Part shown: piece by piece, positions 54,587-64,000 of the stretch
Numbering within the stretch: position 1 is the stretch's first letter
Layout: every line of letters begins with the position of its first letter
Source of the DNA: Mytilisepta virgata
Lineage: Eukaryota > Mollusca > Bivalvia > Mytilida > Mytilidae
Assembly (NCBI GenBank): GCA_028015205.1
Contig: CM051521.1
Location: 121,838,614-121,902,613, forward strand
Direction of reading: 5' to 3'
DNA: 64,000 nt
Translations under genes and position numbers: made by a program
The notes under the pieces: model-generated
The model's database searches: none
Told to the model about the DNA's origin: nothing
The model's input: only the letters and a program-made list of their open reading frames with translations

Positions 54587-57500
54587 ATCTGTATGGAAGG
54601 GAATTACCGCCATAATGATAACGATATATTCTTGTTGTATTATTACTATTCTTATTCCTATTATTGTAATTGTTAACTGTATTATGCTAAGTGTTATTTT
54701 CTAATTTCATAAACATCTAATCTCTATTTTATATATTATTAAATTTCTAAATTGTTACAGGTCCGATTTAATTTTTTATGGTAACTTTTATAATTTCATG
54801 CATAAATTTTTAATTTTTATTTTCTAAAATTATACTTTTAAATTTTACATCATCAAGTCCTGAAATGAATAACTTCCATAAACAAATATATGAATAAGAA
54901 TTTAGAACTTAGACGAATAGCAATCGGCATTTTGGAATTTAGAACTTAGACGAATAGCAATCGGCATTTTGAAAGTTAGAACTTAGACGAATGCGAGTTG
55001 GCATAATGTAATGCCACATTATGACGATCAGTGGCGCTGTCGTCTGATGAATCTCCCCCATCACGTGACCTTGTTTACGTAGAACGATATATGAGGGTCC
55101 TAAAGAGGGGGTATGAGAAAGGACAACGTGAAATAAAACATCTTCGCTGAAACCTAATCACGAATAATAAGCAATGTTCTGAGGAAAAGAAAGGGGACAT
55201 ATACATTGTTTTAGATAATATTCACTTCTTAATTACACTGAATAATGATGGTACTAAATATTGATATAATTTACATATGTATTTCTAAAATTAACGTATA
55301 TCAAAATTTTCCGTATCTTCAATACCGTAACACGTAAAATAAGGAATCACGGCCAATAAAAAGAACTGGAAACGCACAAAGACCGAAAACACGAGAAATA
55401 AAATGGGGGAAAACGCAGCACGATAAATAAAAAAGTTCAAACACGCTGTACGTTACCTCCCTCATAACTGGTGCGCTGCGGTTGACTGTTTACACAAGGT
55501 AAGTTTTAAAAGAAATATTGGATGGACACTGGTGGATTTAGAGAAGAGGAAAGGCCCGCCCCTTTTAAGCCGAGACCATATATAAAATTATGTATAAAAG
55601 TCACATTAAATTATCCCGGGTCTCCTGTTGTCTTCGGGGTCTGTATACGATATTAACTGTGGGCAGGCCTACTCACAATAACTATTGTATTTTACAGGCC
55701 CTACGCTTTTTCACTAAAAATTGTCAGATGCCGTGTCCCAACGTTTCGAAAACCTAGATCTGACACTGATCACAGGGGCTCGTACCAATATAGTCTTTCG
55801 ATCGCCAATCATTACTGGTTGATACTGGGGAAAGGGGAGGGGGCTCTCCATAAAACTTTTCATATTGAATCCTTGAAGTCCTCAGTTGGTCCAGGGCGAA
55901 GCCGTTTTGGATATCCAAGATGTGAAGCCCCCGGAATTTCCTGGATTTTCTGAGATAAATTTTGACAAAAAAAAATGGGTGTGGGGGGGGGGGGGGGGGG
56001 GATATGCCGCTTTGTTCGTCCGTCTGTCTGTCTGTCCCATTTCCAGATGATTATTCAAGTTTCCTTTGACCAATCCTTCTGATATTTGAACACAATGTTA
56101 CTTATAAAAAAACACAGGTCAATTTCTGTTATAAAAATGCTATGAGAAAACAGGGGTGAGGTTTAAATTTTGGGATCCTTGCTCCTCCCATAATAGAACT
56201 TGACCTGTATTTTAATATAAGCCAGTAACGTTGTGTTCAAATATCAGAATGATTGGTTAAAGGAAACTTGAGTAATCATCTGGAAACGATTTGCTTTGGG
56301 TCAGACAGACAGACAGACGAACAAAGCGGCATATACACCCACCCCACCCCCAATTTTTTGTCAGGGGGCATAAAACTTTTATTTTTATGCTAAAATTTAT
56401 CTCAGAAAATCCAGGAAATTCCGGGGGCTTCACATCACCCACTGAGGACTTCAAGGATTCAATATGAAAAGTTTTATGAAAAGCCTCCCCCTTCCCTCGT
56501 ATCAACCAGTAATGATTGGTGATCGAAAGACTATATTGATACGAGCCCTGTGATCAGTGTCGGATCCGGGTCACGGCATCTGACAATTCTTTAGTGAAAA
56601 AGCATAGGGCCTGTAAAATACGATAGTTATTGTGAGTAGGCCTACCCACAATAAATATCGTATACAGGCCCCGAAGACAACAGGAGACCCGGGATAATTT
56701 TATGGGACTTTTATACATAATATATGGTCTCGGCTAAAAAGGGGCGGGCCCTTCCACTTCTCTAAATCCACCAGTGTCCATCCAATATTTCTTTTAAAAC
56801 TTACTGGGTAAACAGTGAACCACAGCCGTAAATCTGACGGCCCCAGAGTTATGAGGGAGGTAACGTACAGCGTGTTTATCGTGCTGCGTTTTCCCCATTT
56901 CATTTCTCGTGTTTTCGATCTTTGGGCGTTTCCAGTTCTTTTTATTGCCCGCGATTCGTTATTTTACGTGATACGGTATTGAAGATACGGGAAATTCTGA
57001 TATAGGCTAATCAGTTCCATCAATATTCAATTTAATAAAGAAGTGAATATTAAAAAAAAAAATTGTATATGTCCGTTTTCTTTTCCTTAGAACGTTGCTT
57101 ATTATTCGTGATTCGATTTCAGCGAAAATGTTTTTATTTCACGTTGTTCGTTCTCATACCCCCTCTTTAAGACCCTCAGCTATCGTTCTAGTTGTCGTAA
57201 ACAAGGTCACATGATGAGGGAGATTCATTGTACAGACGACAGCGCCACTGATCGTCATAATGTGACATTAAATTATGCCAACTCAATTATGCTAACTCGC
57301 ATTCGTCTAAATTCCAATTCGTAAGTTCTAAATTCCAATATGCTGATTGCTATTCGTCTAAGTTCTAAGTTCTAAATTCTAATTCGTGTATTTTTTATGG
57401 AAACGGGATATTTGATCTTTTTCATTTCAGGATTTGACAAGCTTGAGGTTGTAAAGTTTAAAAGTATAATTTTGGAAAATAAAATTTAAAAATTTATGCA

Positions 57501-57711
57501 TGAAAGTAGAAAAGTTACAATAAAAAATTAATAATCGGCCTGTAACAATTTAGAAATTTAATAATATAAAATAGAAATTAGATGTTTATGAAATTAGAAA
57601 ATAAGATTTATCATAATACAGCTGACAATTACAATAATAGGAATAAGAATAGTAATAATACAACAAGAATATATCGTTATCATTATGGCGGTAATTCCCT
57701 TCCATAAATCT
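54587..57711. repeat. 3.1-kb near-perfect palindrome (fold-back element)
   Basis: The left arm, starting ATCTGTATGGAAGGGAATTA and CCGCCATAATGATAACG, reappears in reverse complement at 57660-57711. Paired landmarks include 54980-55090 with 57180-57300, 55440-55640 with 56690-56880, and 55860-56050 with 56290-56480. The arms are about 1.5 kb and meet at a spacer near 56136-56190. The arms differ by small indels and substitutions. The left arm has an extra copy of about 50 bp ('gaatttagaacttagacgaatagcaatcggcatttt'). No transposase frame seen. Confidence 0.9.
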
Positions 57712-58250
57712 GACAGTTGAATAGACCAGAAGCTGAAACATCTACTTCTCATTACATGTACATGCTTTTCAGAAAATTCAGTAGTGAAAAAATCTACAAA
57801 ATAACTAAGTAAATAAATCAGTGAAAACAGCATTTCATCTAATATTCAAATAAGGTTGAAACTAAAGGATTTGAAAATATGGAACCAGTGACCATAATAT
57901 TCCTGGCATGATAATATGTGATGAGTTTCTGTACTTTTTTTGTATCCAAACCTTCTCTTAGGTTTGTCAAATGGCAAGACACAAATAGACACACACTAAA
58001 AATTAAATGGAAGTATATCTCCTCCTTTAGATGCCTTGACATAAATATACATGTAGAAGGGAAAAAGAACAAACAAAAGAGGTATAATTAATGAATGTTT
58101 GGAGTGAGTCAAAACTACCTCAAGACCTATATATGGTTGACAAAATTATCAAGATGTCCAGCAGAATATTTGTATCAGTGGTATTACTTCCTGGTAGATG
58201 TTCTATTGCAGCATCATAGATATGTTGGTAAAGCAATATTATGAGTGTGC

Positions 58251-58430
58251 TATAATTAGCAAATAGTTCATTGTACTGAGGGTCATGTGGCAGTATATGG
58301 ACCGGTAGGTCGTCCCGAAAAAATTATATGGACCGAAGCGCAGCTGAGGTCTATATAATTTTTGAGTGTGACCTACCGGTCCATATACTGCCATTTGACC
58401 TTCAGTTCAATGAACTATTAGCTATATTAT
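58251..58430. repeat. Palindromic element (~60-bp arms)
   Basis: The left 'agttcattgtactgagggtcatgtggcag' and TATATGGACCGGTAGGTC pair with GACCTACCGGTCCATATA and 'ctgccatttgaccttcagttcaatgaact'. Two extra fragments, CTCCGCCCACCAGTCCATAT and CTCCGCCCATCGGTCCATAT, follow at 58478-58530. Confidence 0.8.
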
Positions 58431-59170
58431 ACTTATTTCAATGCGAAAACGTTCCAAAACTTATAATAATAATTAAGCTCCGCCCACCAGTCCATATAAT
58501 AATTAAGCTCCGCCCATCGGTCCATATAGCATTATATGGACTGGTTTCTTTAATATAGACAAATAGAGAGACAAAATCTTTAAAGTATAATATTGATAGT
58601 TAATTATTATATAAAGATCTGATAAGTGCATAAATGTTGCTGCCAACACAAATTAAATTCAATTGTCTGACAACAATGTTGAATTTGTATCAATTATGGA
58701 TTAACTTATTCAAATGATTGTTCTAGGTCTATAATGGACATTTCTTGAATTTATATGCCTTGTGAATAATTTGTTTTTGAATGAATTGAAGGTTTTGCAA
58801 ATGAACATGTTTTTTCCCAGACATTAGAACCTTTCTGGCTTGAAAAATATAAGTTTTTGTTACTTATTGACCACTTTCCATTATAATATTTACTACATCT
58901 CTTGATTTCTAATCATGACTGCATGCCCTACTACTGATATTTGGCATGTAAAAATTTGTGCACACTTATATATGTATACATTATGTCACACTACCCATAA
59001 GCAAGGTAAAGTTGTTTATTTTAGCATGGTTTGGACTAATAGGGCCTGGTAACCCTAGTTATAAAGAAGGGGAGGTAATTAACACCAAATTTGGAAACAA
59101 TAAATTTTGTAAAATAAGCTGTGAAATTCCTTCTTTTTTTTAAAATTTTATAAATTACCTTTATGTTTGA

Positions 59171-59356
59171 GCTACAGTCAAACTTGCTTTAAAGGGCACC
59201 TCTATATATCAAATCACTGTCTATAAAGGGCACAGTGAAAAATTCCCATACATTAACAAAGCCTGTAATATTAACCCCTGTACAGAGGGCACCTGCTCAT
59301 AGAGGACACTTTGTTCTGGTCCCTTGGGTGTCCTTTATGGACAGGTTTGGCTGTAT
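59171..59356. repeat. Small MITE-like element
   Basis: TACAGTCAAACTTG at the left and CAGGTTTGGCTGTA at the right are imperfect inverted termini. The inside has repeated 'aaagggcac' and 'gagggcacc' words. Confidence 0.5.
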
Positions 59357-61421
59357 TTCATTACAAATATTTTGTAAATATTGTTTATATTACTGTACAA
59401 TAGATGATATGCTGTTGAATATAATATACACTCATAAAAACATGAACACTTCGATTTCATATTGTCAGTATGCATTAAAAACCTTAACTGTTATCTTGGT
59501 ACATTAAAAAAAGTCTATGCTTCAATGTTTCCTTATTGTTATCTAAAATATAATTTAAATATAAGGATAAAACGTTTTAAAGCCTTCCATTGATGTCATC
59601 ACATATATTTTATAGATTATTCATCACTTAACATGATATTCAGCAAGCTGTAAGCTAATTTTCAACAAAAGAAAAATACATAGACTGACCATTACATTGA
59701 CTGTTGTATTTCACAGACTACTGGGAAATTTATCTATATTTACCTAAAAAAAAGAAGTGATAGGAGATATAGAATAGAGTCTGATTAATTTCAATCATGA
59801 AAAAAAAAAAGATTTGCCTAACAGAAAATACACGTGTAATGTAGACTATCCCTATCTTTTATTGCAAAGACTGGGACTTGTAATTAAATTTGAGTGACAA
59901 AGATATTTTAATTGACAAACCTGAAGAATATATCTGTCTTGTGAGACCTTGTACCAAGACATAGCATGATTTGAATCTCATGGTTCTGAAAATTTAGAAA
60001 ATCTCATGGGTTGTTCATCTATCGATCTTTCCACATATTGTTCTTTTGTAATGAGTTTTGTCTTAAGATATTTACATTTAAATTTGATTTGTACATTTCA
60101 TACTGATATCAAGTCTGATTTTCTATTACTGGTAACAGATACGTATCATACTAACATCAATCAACATTGTTAATACTTTTATACAGTAGTTCATCTTATT
60201 GTTTGTTTTAATCCTAACAGAAAATTAAAACTGTTGATTACTGTTTGAAAACACAGATGAGAGTCAGATTTGTTTATTTAGGGGTAAAACGTGTTTATTT
60301 AGTAGAATTATATATAAATTAAGTGTATATCTGCAAACAAGTTTGTTATCATGTGCCTCATATAATGTTGGAAAATGAAATGTTACAAATAAAAGTGCTT
60401 CTGTCCCCATATGGCTTTTTATTTTCAAGTAAATTCTTAAGTGCTAGCTTCCTAGAGCCATGGTGAGCCTTTCAGCACAGATAATTTTCTCACGCCCTAC
60501 TGTAAGTTGAAAATGTCTCTTAGCACCCATTTGTTAAACATTGTTATTACTTGATACAGTACGGCCAGGCTGATGTATATGTTCTGGTTGTGTTTAAGTC
60601 AAACAGTTGCATTGACCTAATTAAGCACCTTTTTGAGAATATTTTTTCTTGATTTCTGTTTGTCTTACTGGAAGATACATTATAAAGCAGTCAAAAGAAA
60701 ACAGATCCATGTTAGTAACATTAGATTATTTTATCATACAAAATTTATTTTCCTAAATTTTTTAGTTGTTTGTCTGTTCTTGTTAAAACAATTTCTGAAT
60801 TTTATGATGCATACATTTTTTCCATAAAATGAACAAATTTGTAAACTGCCTAGAATAATCTATATCTAGAGTCGATCAGAACTTGGCATAGATGAGTATT
60901 TACAGTAGAACCAAAAGATATTTATAGACGATAAAGCTCTATAAAGCTTTTAAAATTTGATGTGCTAAAAATTTAAGGAAATTAAAAACATCCATTTAAT
61001 AAATCTATAGAGTAATAAATCATTTGCTGTAGTCGTATTGTCTTTCCTGATTTGATTCTGATTCTGGTAAAGCATTTCCTGAATTTAGACATTACAGTTA
61101 GGGATGTAAACAAGAATTTGGATTATATTTTATGGTATGCAAATGTATTAAAGGCTTTATGTATTTGTGAATATCTCTATATATCATGAAATGGCTCATT
61201 TGGTGTAAATTTTCTTGGTGTGAGCATTGAATGTACATTTCTACATTTAATTTGTTGTACTGAAGTAAAAATTCTTACCAGTGTTACTCAACTGTGACAT
61301 AAATGTTAGACGTAGCAACAGTGTTATTGTAGTTTCATGTATTGTACGAATCGGAAACCTACAGTTGGTCATGCTCATCCTATGCTACACTTACCGACCA
61401 TGGGTCAATTTATTCTTTTTT
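59357..61421. other. Intron 3, nothing recognised
   Basis: AT-rich intronic sequence without exon, RNA gene or repeat signal that I can support. Confidence 0.5.
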
Positions 61422-62150
61422 AGCTCACCTAGTGAGCTCTTGCCATCACCTTGTGTCCATTGTCTGGTGTCGTCATCCTGCGTAAACTTTCCTTTAAAGA
61501 TCTTCACCTCTGAAATTACTGGGCCAATTGGGACCAAACTTTGATAGAATGGTCCTTTGGTGGCCCCCTTCCAAAGTTATCTCCGTCATCCCCTACTTTC
61601 AACCGACATGGCTGCCATGACTTAAAATAGAAAAAAAGGGGGATGAATTTAAAAAATCTTCTATGAAACTACATGGCCAATTGGAATCAGACTTGTCTGT
61701 AATGGTCCTTAGGAGTTCCTCTTTCAGACATATGTCTGATGGCCCAGACCATTAACCAAGATGGCTGCCACAGCTGAATTTGTTTAACATACAGCCCTAA
61801 GGGAAAATCATTAAAAAATATTCTCCTCTGTTTTAACCAGTGGGCCAATTGGGACCAAACTTTGGTGGAATGGTCCTTGGGTGTCCTCCTTCAAAAACTT
61901 TGTCTGGCATCCTCAACTTCCATTCAACATGGTTGCTGTTACTAACAATACATGTAAATGAAAAAAGGGGGGATGAATTTAAAAAATCTTCTATGAAACT
62001 ACATGGCCAATTGGATCAGACTTAGCAGTAATGGTCCGTAGGAGGTTTTCTTTCAGAAATATGTCCAGTGACCCTGAATGTTAACCAAGATGGCTGCCAC
62101 AGCTGAACTTAGTTGAACATAGGGCCCTATTGGAAAATTCATTAAATTTT
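61422..62150. mobile_element. AGCTCACCT-ended element, third copy (3' end lost)
   Basis: It starts AGCTCACCTAGTGAGCTCTT and carries two units of about 355 bp ('ctgggccaattgggaccaaactttg', 'aatggtccttgggtg', 'aaccaagatggctgccacagctgaa'). The expected GGTGAGCGA terminus is missing; a retroelement 3' fragment (about 62150-62205) follows instead. Confidence 0.7.
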
Positions 62151-62269
62151 ACTTTGTGTATCGCTGCGTGTTTGTTTATTCCACATTGGCTGAAAGGTAT
62201 AGGGTTGACAAAAAGTCGCAACAGGCGAGATACAGGTACATTGTATTACTTTCCACTGTGAGTGGGGCC

Positions 62270-63640
62270 ATAAACTTTTTTGAAACCATAAAAACTTCAA
62301 GGTTTTAATACCTTCACCTAAGATCTTTAATCAACAGATACATTATGATATAACCTTTGCAGCAGTATACTTGTCTTTTGACCTTGACCACATTTTCATG
62401 GTTCTTTGACTTCATAAACATTTGTAAAAATCTGCATCCAAGATTTCTCAGCAATTGTAATACCTAGGCCCCCCATATTTGGTCTTAAGATAGTTTAATG
62501 AGTACATGATACTGCTAGTCTGACACCTGTCTCCGGACCTTGACCTCAATTACATGCTTGAGTGACTTGTGTCACATTTCTTGGTTAAATCAATTTCTCA
62601 GCACTGTAATACCTAGGCCCAACATATTTGGTCTAAAGATAGTTCTTTGGAGCTAAGCTTAGTGTATCAATGAAACTTCATCAGTGGATGTGCCTCTGGA
62701 AGTACTGAGCAGTCATACAATAATTGGGTCATTATGACCTATATTTTATGCTTGAGTGGCTCTGGTAATGCCCTATCCACAAATGTGGATGGGGCATATA
62801 GTTTCCCTTGTCCGTCTGAACTATGTGGTTAAGTTTTGCTTTTAGGTTCATTTCTTTGGAACTCAGCATAGTATATCAATGAAATGTCATCAGTGGATGT
62901 GCCTCTGTTAGTACTGAACAGTCATACAATAATTATGACCTACATTTAAAGCTTGGGTGACTCTGGTTAAGTTTTGTGTTTATATGGATTTTAGGGCAGG
63001 GCATTCATGTATTACAGACACAATTTCTAGTTTTTTATTAGGGTAGGTCCATTTTAAGGATTTTTAATACCTAGACCTATTATAATATATCCATAGATAG
63101 TTATTGTTGGGTAGTTTACACCTACTACCAAACTTTGGCCCAAATTTAATTCTGCAATGATTTGCATTACATTTTCATAATTGTATTTCTTATAAAGTGT
63201 AATATGTAGATCGGTCATATTTGATCTATAGATAATTCTTATTAGGTAGATTACAGTCTCATATCTGTCTTCTCACCTTGACCAGAATTTCATGCTTGAG
63301 TGACTTGCCATTCATTTTAGTGTTTAAGTAGATTTCTCAGCAATTGTACTAACTAGATCCACCGTATTTGGTCGATGGAAGTTCTTAGTGGTTATATACT
63401 AGTGTGACACCATGAATTTTGATCTCTATTTTCATACTTGAGTGACTTTTGTCATATTTTTGCAATTTTAGGCTCAAGTAACATGCATCAGTTTTTTTCA
63501 GACAATTGTCACCTGACTATAGCATTTCTTTTAATGCAATTTTCTTGTAGTTACAATGTTGGGTATAAGAAAATCTTTATTCTGTTTCCATGTGCATACT
63601 CAGGTGAGATATTTAGTGTGTTCACTCTTGTTTTTTTAAG
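62270..63640. repeat. Tandem repeat family R1, right copy
   Basis: Same units as 1-849, without the insertion found at 850-2235. The 3' end 'tttccatgtgcatactcagg' and 'gttcactcttg' matches 2300-2350. A GGGGCATA-type fragment lies inside at 62770-63040. Confidence 0.75.
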
Positions 63641-64000
63641 GTAGGAATTTAAATATTGATGTCTTTATATGTTGTAGACATTTCCAATTAATCTTCTAAG
63701 AAACAGTATCTTATTATTAAAAGTGACTGAAATAGCATCACCATTGAAATATATAATACTAGTAAATAGGAAAAAATATAAAAAGTGACTGAAATAGCAT
63801 CACTATTGAAATATATAGGATGTAGGAAAAATCTAAAGATAGTTTTAAAGTATAAGATTGAAAATGATTCCAGTATCTTATTAAAGTATGGTAAAATTCC
63901 AAATATAGTAAATAATCAGGTAAATGACCTAGGATAGAATTATCACCTGGTTATAAAAATTGTTAAATAAAGATTGCTGAAGGAAATGGAATGATGAAAA
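63641..64000. other. Intron 3 continuing, small doublet
   Basis: A unit of about 62 bp, AAAGTGACTGAAATAGCATC plus 'accattgaaatatata', occurs twice at 63719-63830. Otherwise AT-rich. Confidence 0.5.

Noticed and set aside
54587..57711. Palindrome as two divergent genes or a head-to-head duplication of a gene
   Set aside because: No exon or long frame is shared by the two arms; the matching sequence is non-coding with transposon-like termini.
57594..58072. Minus-strand frames with hydrophobic residues near the palindrome
   Set aside because: AT-rich sequence read as Phe/Ile/Leu; no splice sites, domain or conservation visible, and one overlaps the palindrome arm.

Overview
The window is eukaryotic, AT-rich nuclear DNA, almost certainly from a marine mussel (Mytilidae, most likely Mytilus). 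The coding exons are short and separated by long introns. The non-coding DNA is packed with repeats I recognise from mussel genomes: the AGCTCACCTG-ended elements, the palindromic TATACGACCGCAAAA family, tRNA-headed SINEs with a CAAACAAA tail, and a reverse-transcriptase element with its usual mussel 3' region. Genus-level assignment is from remembered repeat families, not from a search.

Two real protein-coding genes are present, both on the + strand and both cut by the window edge. Gene 1 (exons 2973-24814) encodes a BMP type I receptor (BMPR1/ALK3-ALK6 class) serine/threonine kinase. Ten exons give 497 residues: cysteine-rich ligand-binding ectodomain, one membrane span, GS box and complete kinase domain with stop codon. 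Only the signal peptide and extreme N-terminus lie upstream. All intron phases join correctly. Gene 2 (exons 42013-51989) is the 5' end of a conventional protein kinase C: pseudosubstrate plus a complete C1A domain in three exons, with the remainder beyond the window.

Layout: 1-2370 is a tandem-repeat family (R1) interrupted by an inverted-repeat element. 2973-24814 is the receptor gene, whose introns hold exon-derived minisatellites, a nested inverted-repeat complex (6245-11735), SINEs, a hAT fragment and several MITE-like elements. 24815-42012 is intergenic: a 166-bp satellite inside a transposable element (25848-28564), a MITE (29136-29983), a SINE-derived minisatellite (31500-32225), a 33-bp minisatellite (32300-35840), a palindrome-array element (36137-37378) and a broken retroelement (about 38960-41170). 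42013-64000 is the kinase C gene with very long introns, including a 3.1-kb near-perfect palindrome (54587-57711) and a second R1 copy (62270-63640).

The most unusual signal is in the receptor gene. Three separate exon-intron junctions (acceptor of the second ectodomain exon, donor of the transmembrane exon, donor of the GS-box exon) have each been amplified into an intronic tandem array that carries part of the coding exon together with its splice site. I know of no described system of this kind, and it may affect splicing of the receptor.
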